DNA of 32,666 bases from positions 1 through 32,666 of the forward strand of contig URWJ01000001.1 in assembly GCA_900551535.1 (NCBI GenBank), given 5' to 3'. Under the pieces are notes generated by a model, which saw only the letters and a program-made list of their open reading frames with translations, was not told the DNA's origin and did no database searches. The translations under genes were made by a program, and so were the position numbers. Shown piece by piece: positions 16,441-24,189 of the stretch. Source of the DNA: an uncultured Granulicatella sp. GTDB taxonomy: Bacteria; Bacillota; Bacilli; Lactobacillales; Aerococcaceae. Every line of letters starts with the position of its first letter. Positions within the stretch are counted from its first letter, which is position 1.

Positions 16441-16465
16441 CAAAACTAGGCGCTTTTCGTATACT
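16437..16465 (+). promoter_or_regulatory. alaS promoter
   Basis: TTGACA (16437-16442), a 17-base spacer and TATACT (16460-16465): close to consensus. The -35 overlaps the TGA stop of the kinase gene. Transcription would start near 16472, at the foot of the T-box. Confidence 0.85.
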
Positions 16466-16471
16466 TCTAAA

Positions 16472-16680
16472 GGTAAGCAATCGGATTGAGATTTTACATA
16501 TTAGAGAGGCTTGTCTGGTGAAAATAGCCATCAAAATCGTGCTCCCGATTGAAAACTTTGTAGAAATACAAACGCCCTTCCAGCGTTATCGGAATTAGAG
16601 ATGAATGAACAGCTGTTTCATTGTAAGCAAGGTGGTACCGCGGTAGGACGCCCTTGCAGCAATGGGGCAGTTTTTTTATT
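16472..16680 (+). promoter_or_regulatory. T-box riboswitch (alanine) controlling alaS
   Basis: The T-box signature AAGGTGGTACCGCGG is at 16629-16643. Stem I is visible: AATCGG (16479-16484) pairs with CCGATT (16545-16550) and GATTTT (16489-16494) with AAAATC (16533-16538), leaving an internal loop whose 3' side contains GCT at 16541-16543, an alanine codon. The antiterminator pairs GCAAGG (16627-16632) with CCTTGC (16652-16657). The competing terminator uses GCCC-TTG and CAA-GGGGC (about 16650-16668) before a run of seven T. Uncharged tRNA-Ala should favour read-through into alaS. Confidence 0.93.
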
Positions 16681-16702
16681 TACAAAAAGAAGGAGAATGA
16701 AG

Positions 16703-19345
16703 ATGAAAAAATTATCAAGTAGCGAAATTCGTCAAATGTACCTTGATTTCTTCCAAGAAAAAGGACATAAGGTTCAACCAAGTGCAAGCTTAATTCCTGT
16801 AAACGATCCAACATTACTATGGATTAACTCAGGGGTTGCGACTCTTAAAAAATATTTCGATGGAACGGAAACACCTGAGGTTCCACGTATTACAAATGCT
16901 CAAAAGAGTATTCGTACAAACGATATCGAAAACGTAGGGCACACAGCTCGTCACCATACATTATTCGAAATGATGGGGAACTTCTCAATCGGGGACTACT
17001 TCAAAGAAGAAGTGATTCCATGGGCATGGGAATTTCTAACAAGCGAAAAATGGTTAGGTCTTGATCCAGATCGTCTATACGTAACTTACTATCCAAAAGA
17101 TCCAGAAACAAAATCATTATGGATGGATAAAGTTGGTCTTCCTGAAGATCATATCATTCCAGTAGAAGATAACTTCTGGGATATCGGTGCAGGCCCATGT
17201 GGTCCGGATACTGAGATTTTCTACGATCGTGGAGAAAAATATAATAACTTAGCAGAAGATGATCCAGAAAACTATCCTGGAGGAGAAAACGAACGTTACT
17301 TAGAAATTTGGAATTTAGTATTCTCTCAATTCAACCATATGCCAGATGGTTCATACCCACCATTACCACATAAGAACGTCGATACGGGGATGGGTCTTGA
17401 ACGTGTCGTTTCTGTTATCCAAGATACACCAACAAACTTCGAAACAGACTTATTTATGCCAATTATTAAGCAATTAGAAAGCTTAAGCGATGGTAAGAAA
17501 TACAATGAATCTAAAGAAACAGATGTATCCTTCAAAGTGATCGCTGACCACATTCGTGCAGTAAGTTTTGCGATTGGGGATGGAGCTCTTCCTTCAAACG
17601 AAGGTCGTGGATATATCATCCGTCGTTTAATCCGTCGTTCAGTAATGCACGGACAACGTTTAGGAATTCAAGGGTCATTCTTAACTAAATTAGTTCCAAC
17701 GGTTGCTCAAATTATGCACAGCTACTATCCAGAAGTAACTGAAAATATGGAATTCATTCAAAAAGTGATTGCCAACGAAGAGGATCGTTTCCAAGAAACA
17801 ATTCACGATGGTTTAGCAATCTTAGAAACTATTTTTGCGGACATGAAAGAAGCAAACGAAACAACACTTTCTGGCGAAAATGCGTTCAAACTATATGATA
17901 CTTATGGATTCCCATATGAATTAACATTAGAATACGCAAGCGACAATGGCTTCACAGTTGATGAAGAAGGATTCCAAGCAGAAATGCAAGCACAAAAAGA
18001 CCGTGCGCGTGCTGCTCGTAATACAGAAACATCAATGAACGTACAATCTGCAGTATTACGTGATATCACTGTAGAGAGTGAATTCGTTGGATATGCTTCA
18101 ACAACTGAAGAAGGCGTGTTAAAAGCGATTGTTGTGGATGATGAATTAGTTGAATCTGCACATAAAGATGCTCATGCACAATTAGTATTCGACCGTACAC
18201 CATTCTATGCTGAAATGGGTGGACAATTAGCAGACCACGGTACAATCCAAGATGCCAGCGGTACCGTTGTAGCGAATGTCTTACAAGTGAAGAAAGCTCC
18301 TAACGGACAACCATTACACACAGTTGAAGTGTTAGGCGACTTACAAGTAAACGCAACTTACACATTAGTTGTGGATGCAGCTGAACGTGCGAAAATCATC
18401 AAAAACCATACAGCAACTCACTTATTACACCAAGCATTAAAAGATGTTCTAGGAACTCATGCAAACCAAGCGGGTTCTCTTGTAACACCAACTGGATTAC
18501 GTTTCGACTTCAGTCACTTCGGACAAGTTACTGCTGAAGAATTAGCTGAAATGGAACGTATTGTAAACGAGAAAATCTGGGCTGGTTTAGAAGTGATTAC
18601 TGTTGAAACAACACTTGAAGATGCGAAGAGCCGTGGGGCAATGGCACTCTTTGGTGAAAAATACGGTAAATTAGTTCGTATGGTCAACATTGGTGACTGG
18701 TCAATCGAACTTTGTGGTGGTATCCATGTGGCGAACACTCAAGAAATCGGATTGTTCAAGATTGTTTCTGAATCTGGTATCGGTGCCGGCGTTCGTCGTA
18801 TCGAAGCTGTTACAAGTAAAGAAGCTTTTGACTTATTAAGCCATCACGAAAACTTATTAAAACAAGTAGCTGGTGAAGTGAAAGCCATCCAATTAGATAC
18901 AGTTGTAGAACGCGTTGCTACTTTAGGTCAAGAATTGAAAGAAGCAAACGGCGAAATTGCGAAACTAAAAGCTAAAATTATGAAAGCTGAAGTCGCAGAT
19001 GTCTTCAACAATGTAGAAGAAGTAAACGGAACTTCATTCATCACTGTAGCTCTTGAAAATAAAGAGATGGATGAATTACGTCAATTAGCAGATACATGGA
19101 GACAAAAAGGTGCGAGCGATATCTTTGTAGTAGGTACAGCCTCTTCGGATAAAGCGAACCTTTTAGTAGCCGTATCTAAAGACGCAAATGCAAAAGGATT
19201 AAAAGCAGGCGATATCATTAAGGCAATTGCTCCAGCTATCCAAGGTGGAGGCGGAGGCCGTCCTGATATGGCTCAAGCAGGTGGTAAGAACCCTGCAGGT
19301 ATTCCACAAGCATTCGAATTGCTTAAAGAATATTTAGCTAAATAA
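16703..19345 (+). CDS. alaS: Alanyl-tRNA synthetase
   Basis: AlaRS charges tRNA-Ala and edits mischarged Ser and Gly. The 880-residue protein has the usual length. The class II catalytic core is at the N-terminus (DFFQEKGHKVQPSASLIP and ARHHTLFEMMGNFSIGDYF). The editing domain has metal ligands H569 and H573 (HTATH) and C671/H675 (CGGIH). The C-Ala domain ends with GGGGGRPDMAQAGG. An upstream in-frame ATG at 16601 lies inside the T-box and is not a start. Of the two ATGs after AGGAG (16691-16695), that at 16703 has the right 7-base spacing. Expression is governed by the Ala T-box. Confidence 0.99.
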   Translation: MKKLSSSEIRQMYLDFFQEKGHKVQPSASLIPVNDPTLLWINSGVATLKKYFDGTETPEVPRITNAQKSIRTNDIENVGHTARHHTLFEMMGNFSIGDYFKEEVIPWAWEFLTSEKWLGLDPDRLYVTYYPKDPETKSLWMDKVGLPEDHIIPVEDNFWDIGAGPCGPDTEIFYDRGEKYNNLAEDDPENYPGGENERYLEIWNLVFSQFNHMPDGSYPPLPHKNVDTGMGLERVVSVIQDTPTNFETDLFMPIIKQLESLSDGKKYNESKETDVSFKVIADHIRAVSFAIGDGALPSNEGRGYIIRRLIRRSVMHGQRLGIQGSFLTKLVPTVAQIMHSYYPEVTENMEFIQKVIANEEDRFQETIHDGLAILETIFADMKEANETTLSGENAFKLYDTYGFPYELTLEYASDNGFTVDEEGFQAEMQAQKDRARAARNTETSMNVQSAVLRDITVESEFVGYASTTEEGVLKAIVVDDELVESAHKDAHAQLVFDRTPFYAEMGGQLADHGTIQDASGTVVANVLQVKKAPNGQPLHTVEVLGDLQVNATYTLVVDAAERAKIIKNHTATHLLHQALKDVLGTHANQAGSLVTPTGLRFDFSHFGQVTAEELAEMERIVNEKIWAGLEVITVETTLEDAKSRGAMALFGEKYGKLVRMVNIGDWSIELCGGIHVANTQEIGLFKIVSESGIGAGVRRIEAVTSKEAFDLLSHHENLLKQVAGEVKAIQLDTVVERVATLGQELKEANGEIAKLKAKIMKAEVADVFNNVEEVNGTSFITVALENKEMDELRQLADTWRQKGASDIFVVGTASSDKANLLVAVSKDANAKGLKAGDIIKAIAPAIQGGGGGRPDMAQAGGKNPAGIPQAFELLKEYLAK

Positions 19346-19359
19346 TGTAATGCAAAATG

Positions 19360-19403
19360 AAACCTTCCATGGGATTTGAAGAGAGTCCCATGGAAGGTTT
19401 TTG
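19360..19403 (+). terminator. Strong rho-independent terminator after alaS
   Basis: A perfect 15-bp stem (19360-19374 with 19386-19400), 11-base loop, then T's. Confidence 0.92.
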
Positions 19404-19455
19404 ATTTAAAAGCAAAGGAAAGGCTTTCTAAATGTTAAGAATCGGTAAGTATCAA

Positions 19456-19484
19456 TTGTAGTTTTACCTAAAATCTTGTAAAAT
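19456..19484 (+). promoter_or_regulatory. Putative promoter of the ireB-ruvX-DUF1292 operon
   Basis: TTGTAG (19456-19461), a 17-base spacer and TAAAAT (19479-19484), 30 bases before the ireB start. Confidence 0.6.
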
Positions 19485-19513
19485 AGGTATATATATTGAA
19501 ATGAGGTGTCGCT

Positions 19514-19780
19514 ATGAGTTCAATAGATGAAACAGTCCTATTTAAATTTAATGAAAAGGACGAAAAAACCGTTCAAGAAACATTAACCATCGTTTATGAT
19601 GCGTTGAATGAGAAGGGATATAGTTCGATTAACCAAATCGTAGGATACTTGTTATCTGGAGACCCAGCTTATATTCCAAGACATCGTGATGCACGTAACC
19701 TAATTCGTCGTCACGAAAGAGATGAGATTTTGGAAGAACTCATTAGACATTATATCCGCTCAACAGGAAGAGATGCCTAG
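19514..19780 (+). CDS. ireB: IreB family regulatory phosphoprotein (UPF0297)
   Basis: An 88-residue protein of the UPF0297/IreB family. In Enterococcus faecalis IreB is phosphorylated by the PASTA kinase IreK at an N-terminal threonine and acts against cephalosporin resistance. The N-terminus here is MSSIDETVLFKF, with T7 in the expected place, and the body contains YDALNEKGYSSINQIVGYLLSGDPAYIP and RHRDARN, both characteristic. GAGGTG at 19503-19508 precedes the ATG. It heads an operon with ruvX (one-base gap) and DUF1292, the standard Firmicutes order. The cognate kinase is not in this window. Confidence 0.95.
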   Translation: MSSIDETVLFKFNEKDEKTVQETLTIVYDALNEKGYSSINQIVGYLLSGDPAYIPRHRDARNLIRRHERDEILEELIRHYIRSTGRDA

Positions 19781-19781
19781 T

Positions 19782-20207
19782 ATGAGATTAATGGGATTAG
19801 ATGTCGGAAGTAAAACTGTGGGCGTTGCCGTTAGTGATTTAATGGGATGGACTGCTCAAGGGGTTGAAACGATTCCGATTAATGAGAATGCTTCAGAGTT
19901 TGGGTTTAAACGTGTTGTCGAGTTAGTGGAAGAGTATGGCGTTGAAAAGATCGTCATCGGTCTACCAAAGAACATGAATAATACGGAAGGACCACGTGTA
20001 GAAGCGTCCCGTCGTTATGGTGCAAGCCTAGAGAAACGACTAGAAATTCCAATCGTCTATCATGACGAAAGACTCACGACGATGCAGGCGGAACGAATGC
20101 TTGTCGAAGAGGGTAATGTTTCAAGAAAGAAACGCAAACAAGTCATTGATATGCTAGCTGCAGTCATGATTTTGCAAAACTATTTAGATTTAAATGGAAA
20201 TCAATAA
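19782..20207 (+). CDS. ruvX: RuvX/YqgF family pre-16S rRNA nuclease, putative Holliday junction resolvase
   Basis: A 141-residue RNase H-fold protein. It contains the N-terminal LDVGSKTVGVAVSD with catalytic D7, then IVIGLPKNMN, YHDERLTT and DMLAAVMILQNYL, all expected for YqgF. E. coli YqgF participates in 16S rRNA 5'-end maturation; resolvase activity has also been proposed. The frame is open upstream to ATG 19722, but that overlaps most of the end of ireB; the ATG at 19782 starts MRLMGLDVGS, the family norm, one base after the ireB stop. The only purine-rich stretch (AGGAAGAG near 19765) is distant, so translational coupling to ireB is likely. Confidence 0.93.
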   Translation: MRLMGLDVGSKTVGVAVSDLMGWTAQGVETIPINENASEFGFKRVVELVEEYGVEKIVIGLPKNMNNTEGPRVEASRRYGASLEKRLEIPIVYHDERLTTMQAERMLVEEGNVSRKKRKQVIDMLAAVMILQNYLDLNGNQ

Positions 20208-20227
20208 CAAAGGAAAGAGGAAAGAAA

Positions 20228-20551
20228 ATGACAGAACATCACGATCACGATCATGAACATGATCACTTAGAAGGCCACGAAGGTCACGAACATATTACAA
20301 TCATCGACGAAGAAGGAAATGAAATTTTACACGAAGTATTATTCACTTTCGAATCTGATGATTTCAACAAATCATATGTCTTATGCTACCCAGCAGGAAT
20401 TCCTGAAGGAGAAGAAGTAGAATTACAAGCATTCTCATATGTTGAAGGCGAAGATGGAACGGACGGCCAATTAAACCCAATTGAAACAGAAGCTGAATGG
20501 GATATGGTTGAAGAAGTATTAAACACATTCTTAGCTGAAGAAGATTTATAA
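20228..20551 (+). CDS. DUF1292 family protein (YrzB/UPF0473)
   Basis: A 107-residue acidic protein. The first 22 residues are a His/Asp/Glu-rich stretch (alternating DH and EH), followed by a conserved DUF1292 core: ITIIDEEGNEILHEVLFTFES, a YVLCYPAG strand and the end PIETEAEWDMVEEVLNTF. The function of the family is unknown. It is the regular third gene after ireB and ruvX. The His-rich N-terminus could bind metal, but such tails vary between species. AGAGGAAAG precedes the ATG and a terminator follows. Confidence 0.9.
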   Translation: MTEHHDHDHEHDHLEGHEGHEHITIIDEEGNEILHEVLFTFESDDFNKSYVLCYPAGIPEGEEVELQAFSYVEGEDGTDGQLNPIETEAEWDMVEEVLNTFLAEEDL

Positions 20552-20559
20552 TCAATAAT

Positions 20560-20589
20560 AGAGCTTGGGGGAAACCTCAAGCTTTTTTT
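20560..20589 (+). terminator. Rho-independent terminator after the DUF1292 gene
   Basis: A 9-11 bp stem (20562-20570 with 20575-20583, one wobble), loop GAAA, then seven T. Confidence 0.88.
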
Positions 20590-20620
20590 GTTGCAGAGGC
20601 ACTCTTTATGATTGACTTTC

Positions 20621-20649
20621 TTCATTTTTCAATAAGAATGAGGTATAAT
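20621..20649 (+). promoter_or_regulatory. Putative mltG-udk promoter
   Basis: Consensus TATAAT at 20644-20649 with a weak TTCATT (20621-20626) 17 bases upstream. A better-looking TTGACT at 20612 is 26 bases away and too distant. Confidence 0.45.
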
Positions 20650-20696
20650 AACTACAACTATGGGTATCATTTGATGCCAATTTAAGGGGGAAGACA

Positions 20697-21842
20697 ATGT
20701 CTCAAGAAGAACATAAAAAACATTCCTTAATTTCTGATACGGATACGAAACGCGATATTCGTAAAAAGGAAACTTCTATTATCAAAAAGATAATGAAATA
20801 TTTTATGATTGCACTTTTAGTAATTGTCCTAGTAGGGGGATTCTTTACTTGGAATTACATTAAAGGAGAAACACAACCAGTTGATACAGCTCAAACAGAA
20901 CTTGTTTCATTTGAAATTGAACAAGGCGCATCTGTCAAAGAAGTATCAAAAGCACTTGAAAAAGAAGGGATTATCCGTAATTCGAAACTCTTTAATTTCT
21001 ATTTGAAATTCAAAAACGTTTCTGGATTTAAATCAGGATTGTACCATGTTTCTAAAAGCATGACACTCGACGAAATTATTGCGGAACTTTCTGGTCAAGG
21101 GAAAGATAAAGATCAAAACGCGACTAAAGTTCTGATTCGTGAAGGGGAACAATTAACAGAAATCGCCAAAGAAGTTGAAAAATCAACAAAATACTCTGCC
21201 GAAGATTTCATGGCAAAAGTTCAAGACGAAGATTTCTTACGTTATTTAGTTCAAAAATTCCCGAAATTATTGACGCAATCGTATAATGGCTACCAAGTGA
21301 AATATGTACTTGAAGGATACTTATTCCCAGCGACATATGATATGAATGACTCAAAAACACTTCAAATGTTAATTACAGAAATGGTTGCTAAAACAGATGA
21401 AGTTATGTCGAAATACTACGATAAGATTTTAGCAAGCGATTATACATTGCAAGAAATTATGGCAATGGCTTCTTTAATTGAAAAAGAAGGGACTAAACTT
21501 GAAGACCGTAAGAAAATCTCTAGTGTATTCCACAATCGTATTAAAGAGAATATGATGCTTCAAACAGACGTATCTGTTCAATATGCATTAGGCGAACATA
21601 AAGAAGCTCTTTCTTTAGAAGATTTAGAAGTAGATTCTCCATATAATCTTTATAAAAACTATGGCGTAGGTCCTGGACCTTATAACAGCCCAAGTGAGGA
21701 TGCCATTGTTGCAGCGATGGAACCGGCTGATACAGAGTACTTATACTTCCTGGCAGATATTCATACGAAAGAAATCTACTACGCGAAAACGTATGAGGAA
21801 CATTTAGAGTTGAAAGCTAAGTATATTGATAATAAGGAGTAG
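20697..21842 (+). CDS. mltG: Endolytic murein transglycosylase MltG
   Basis: MltG (YceG-like) cuts nascent glycan strands at the membrane and is thought to release them from synthases. The 381-residue protein has a cytosolic N-terminus of about 32 charged residues, one membrane helix (about 33-54) and an extracellular YceG domain. The catalytic glutamate is E262 in MASLIEKEGT, and the family's DVSVQYALG and YNLYKNYGVGPGPYNSPS follow. GGGGGAAG at 20685-20692 precedes the ATG. The udk Shine-Dalgarno overlaps its stop, so the two are co-transcribed. The order mltG-udk-greA is standard in Enterococcus relatives. Confidence 0.95.
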   Translation: MSQEEHKKHSLISDTDTKRDIRKKETSIIKKIMKYFMIALLVIVLVGGFFTWNYIKGETQPVDTAQTELVSFEIEQGASVKEVSKALEKEGIIRNSKLFNFYLKFKNVSGFKSGLYHVSKSMTLDEIIAELSGQGKDKDQNATKVLIREGEQLTEIAKEVEKSTKYSAEDFMAKVQDEDFLRYLVQKFPKLLTQSYNGYQVKYVLEGYLFPATYDMNDSKTLQMLITEMVAKTDEVMSKYYDKILASDYTLQEIMAMASLIEKEGTKLEDRKKISSVFHNRIKENMMLQTDVSVQYALGEHKEALSLEDLEVDSPYNLYKNYGVGPGPYNSPSEDAIVAAMEPADTEYLYFLADIHTKEIYYAKTYEEHLELKAKYIDNKE

Positions 21843-21845
21843 GCC

Positions 21846-22475
21846 ATGGAAAAGAAAAAGCCAATCGTTATCGGAGTTACAGGTGGTTCTGGTAGTGGGA
21901 AAACAAGTGTAAGTCGAGCGATTTTTAATCAATTTTCTGGTCATTCGATTTTGTTGTTAGAGCAAGATTTTTACTATAAGGATCAAAGTCAATTAGACTT
22001 TACAGAGCGATTAAAAACAAACTATGACCATCCGTTTGCTTTTGATACTGACTTAATGATTCAACATGTTTTGGATTTAATTGCCTATAAGTCAATTGAA
22101 AAACCGGTTTATGATTATGCTGCCCATACGAGAAGTGACCAAATTGTTTTGCAAGAGCCGAAAGAAGTCATCATTATTGAAGGAATATTGATTTTAGAAG
22201 ATAGTCGCTTGCGTGAATTGATGGATATAAAATTATATGTTGATACAGATGATGATATTCGCATCATTCGTCGGATTAAGCGAGATATGGAAGAAAGAGG
22301 GCGTACTCTGGATTCTGTTATTGATCAATATTTAAGTGTGGTAAAACCAATGTATCATCAATTTATTGAACCAACAAAAAAATATGCAGATTTGATTATT
22401 CCAGAAGGTGGACAGAATCAAGTTGCTATTGATTTGATGACAACAAAAATTAGTTCGATTTTGAACAATCAATAA
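21846..22475 (+). CDS. udk: Uridine kinase
   Basis: A 209-residue cytosolic kinase that phosphorylates uridine and cytidine with GTP or ATP in pyrimidine salvage. It has the P-loop GGSGSGKTS (residues 13-21), LLEQDFYYKDQSQL, YDHPFAFDTDL, PVYDYAAHTRS and the lid region RIIRRIKRDMEERGRTLDSV, all characteristic of Udk. AAGGAG at 21834-21839 lies across the end of mltG. No clear terminator follows; read-through toward greA is possible. Confidence 0.96.
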   Translation: MEKKKPIVIGVTGGSGSGKTSVSRAIFNQFSGHSILLLEQDFYYKDQSQLDFTERLKTNYDHPFAFDTDLMIQHVLDLIAYKSIEKPVYDYAAHTRSDQIVLQEPKEVIIIEGILILEDSRLRELMDIKLYVDTDDDIRIIRRIKRDMEERGRTLDSVIDQYLSVVKPMYHQFIEPTKKYADLIIPEGGQNQVAIDLMTTKISSILNNQ

Positions 22476-22503
22476 GAAAATAAAAAAATTAAGCATGTTG
22501 TTG

Positions 22504-22532
22504 TTTACAATTGACCAACTTCATGGTATCTT
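22504..22532 (+). promoter_or_regulatory. Putative greA promoter
   Basis: TTTACA (22504-22509), a 17-base spacer and TATCTT (22527-22532), about 100 bases before greA. The resulting leader carries a 7-bp hairpin (22589-22606, ATCTGTA/TACAGAT) ahead of the Shine-Dalgarno. Confidence 0.5.
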
Positions 22533-22633
22533 TGCACTATTAAAAAATAAATTAGTACGCTTTCAAAAATAAATGGAAGTATTGCATTATCTGTAACTAT
22601 ACAGATGAATTGAAGAAGGAGAGTTAATTAATC

Positions 22634-23104
22634 ATGGTAGAAAAAGTTTATCCAATGACATTAGAAGGAAAAGAAAAATTAGAAAAAGAATTAGAAGAAC
22701 TAATTACAGTAAAAAGAAAAGAAATTGTTGAACGTATTAAAATTGCTAGAAGTTTTGGGGACTTATCTGAGAATTCAGAATATGAGTCAGCTAAAGACGA
22801 GCAAGCATTCGTAGAAGGTCGAATTACATCAATTGAAAACATGATTCGCCTTTCGCAAATAATTGATAGTAATAATGATAAGAACACAGTGTCGTTAGGT
22901 CACACTGTTACATTTATAGAATTGCCAGATGGTGAGGAAGAAGTATACACAATTGTAGGAAGCGCTGAAGCGGATCCGTTTTCTGGAAAAATTTCAAATG
23001 ATTCGCCAATTGCGAAGGCTTTGCTTGGTAAAAGTATCAATGACAAAGTTTTAATTGCGACTCCAGGTGGAAATATGGAAGTCAAGATTGTTAAAATAGC
23101 TTAA
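22634..23104 (+). CDS. greA: Transcription elongation factor GreA
   Basis: GreA rescues backtracked RNA polymerase by stimulating cleavage of the nascent transcript. The 156-residue protein has the N-terminal coiled-coil hairpin (about 1-75), with the tip region GDLSENSEYESAKDEQ carrying the acidic residues that reach the active site, and a C-terminal FKBP-like domain (about 80-156) including GSAEADPFSGKISNDSPIAKALLG. Length is normal. AAGGAGAG at 22616-22623 precedes the ATG. It has its own promoter and terminator, though it follows udk. Confidence 0.97.
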   Translation: MVEKVYPMTLEGKEKLEKELEELITVKRKEIVERIKIARSFGDLSENSEYESAKDEQAFVEGRITSIENMIRLSQIIDSNNDKNTVSLGHTVTFIELPDGEEEVYTIVGSAEADPFSGKISNDSPIAKALLGKSINDKVLIATPGGNMEVKIVKIA

Positions 23105-23146
23105 GCACCTTCTGCTATTACCTTTGAAAAGAAAATTAATGAAGCG

Positions 23147-23175
23147 AAGCTGCTCAACAGGGGCAGCTTTTGTTT
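23147..23175 (+). terminator. Rho-independent terminator after greA
   Basis: A 9-bp stem AAGCTGCTC/GGGCAGCTT (23147-23155 with 23161-23169, one wobble), then TTGTTTT. Confidence 0.75.
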
Positions 23176-23179
23176 TGCT

Positions 23180-23212
23180 ATGGTTCTTGTTGATTTGTCA
23201 TGGTTCTTGTTG
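23180..23212 (+). repeat. Direct repeat pair, 13 bases, 20-base period
   Basis: ATGGTTCTTGTTG occurs at 23180-23192 and again at 23200-23212, just after the greA terminator. Confidence 0.8.
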
Positions 23213-23330
23213 CTTTAGCAACTTAGAAACATGATACACATCCATCAAAGATGGACTGTGTTCCTTTTATGAAAACACAGTATGCATCGGTCCGAAAGGG
23301 GCGATGTAATCTGGAAATTTTGGTTTCTTA
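23209..23330 (+). ncRNA. Candidate structured RNA in the greA-liaF spacer
   Basis: This stretch folds well on the + strand. It has a GTTGCT-TT-AGCAAC dyad (23209-23222), a hairpin CCATC-AAA-GATGG extended by ACACA/TGTGT (about 23236-23261), an alternative 8-bp hairpin ACTGTGTT/AACACAGT that shares the TGTGT arm, and a TGCATCG/CGATGTA hairpin capped by CC-GAAA-GG (about 23282-23311). There is no reading frame of note and no obvious promoter. It matches no family I can name. It could be a leader, a small RNA or a decayed repeat. Confidence 0.35.
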
Positions 23331-23348
23331 GGTAATAACTAAATATCA

Positions 23349-23413
23349 GACTATAGTCGTAGATTAACTTCATGCTTTAGCACACTGTTTAATAACAGAA
23401 AAATGACTATACT
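23349..23413 (+). promoter_or_regulatory. Putative liaFSR promoter and LiaR operator candidate
   Basis: A TATACT at 23408-23413 is a likely -10, 33 bases before liaF, without a good -35, as expected for an activator-dependent promoter. Upstream are a perfect palindrome GACTATAGTC (23349-23358) and an inverted repeat CTGTT-TAAT-AACAG (23385-23398) covering the -35 position. LiaR/VraR regulators recognise ACT/AGT-type dyads, so the first palindrome is a candidate site (inference). Confidence 0.45.
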
Positions 23414-23445
23414 AGAGATAGAATAAGAAGTAAAGGAGAGAGGAT

Positions 23446-24189
23446 ATGAATAATAAATGGAAATTATTTATCCTTGCCGAGTGTTTATTGCTAATCGGTT
23501 TAGTTTATCAGATTTTTAGCGCAGTGCCGTTATTAATAGCGTTCATTTTAGGTGCTGGTTTATTTGCTTGGAGTCTTAAAAATAAATTTCAAAAAAAACG
23601 ATCAAATAGTTTTTGGATTGTTCTTGGCAGTTTATTAATGATTTTTGTTCTTCTATCTTCCAGTGCTTTTTGGGCGATTATTATTATAGGTGTTGTTTTC
23701 TTCATCGGTAATGGTAGCGATATGTTTACCAATATGAAATCGAATGATTTTTCTAAGGCACCTTGGAAAAATAAAGAGATGATCATTGTTGAAACATCTG
23801 GAGCTGTTAAAAAAAATAATAAACGCATGAAACGACCTTGGATAGGAAATGAACGAATTGGAAATTCTGTTTATGAATGGGATGATATCAACTTTTCAAT
23901 TTTTGCTGGTGATACAATTATCGATTTAGGTAACACCTTACTACCAAAGGATGAGAGTTATGTAGTTATTCGTAAAGGGTTTGGCAAGACGCGTATATTA
24001 GTTCCTGTTGGTGTTGGAATTATGATTGAGCACAGTGCTATTTCAGGTAAAATTAAGTTTGAAGGTGAGTTTTTCTCACTTAAAAATGAATCTGTTAAGT
24101 TATACAGTGAGCAGTATGAAGAAAGTACACGTAAAATTAAAATTATAACAAATATCTTAATTGGTGACTTAGAGGTGATTGGAATATGA
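23446..24189 (+). CDS. liaF: LiaF-type envelope stress regulator membrane protein
   Basis: A 247-residue protein with four N-terminal membrane helices (about residues 5-22, 24-44, 54-70, 72-88) and a C-terminal soluble domain (about 110-247) of the LiaF/VraT family, beta-strand rich (YVVIRKGFGKTRILVPVGVGIMIEHSAISG). LiaF restrains the sensor kinase LiaS until the envelope is stressed by agents such as lipid II-binding antibiotics. AAGGAG at 23433-23438, extended by AGAGG, precedes the ATG. Its stop overlaps the liaS start by four bases. Placement next to greA-udk-mltG mirrors Enterococcus faecalis. Confidence 0.9.
   Translation: MNNKWKLFILAECLLLIGLVYQIFSAVPLLIAFILGAGLFAWSLKNKFQKKRSNSFWIVLGSLLMIFVLLSSSAFWAIIIIGVVFFIGNGSDMFTNMKSNDFSKAPWKNKEMIIVETSGAVKKNNKRMKRPWIGNERIGNSVYEWDDINFSIFAGDTIIDLGNTLLPKDESYVVIRKGFGKTRILVPVGVGIMIEHSAISGKIKFEGEFFSLKNESVKLYSEQYEESTRKIKIITNILIGDLEVIGI

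Noticed and set aside
16601..16702. In-frame ATG at 16601 as the alaS start
   Set aside because: It lies inside the T-box and would translate the T-box and terminator; no Shine-Dalgarno; normal AlaRS length is reached from 16703.
23282..23311. GAAA-capped hairpin containing GGTCCGAAAGG as SRP RNA
   Set aside because: It resembles the SRP RNA tip, but the conserved AAGCAGC side of the internal loop is missing and the long flanking helix is absent.
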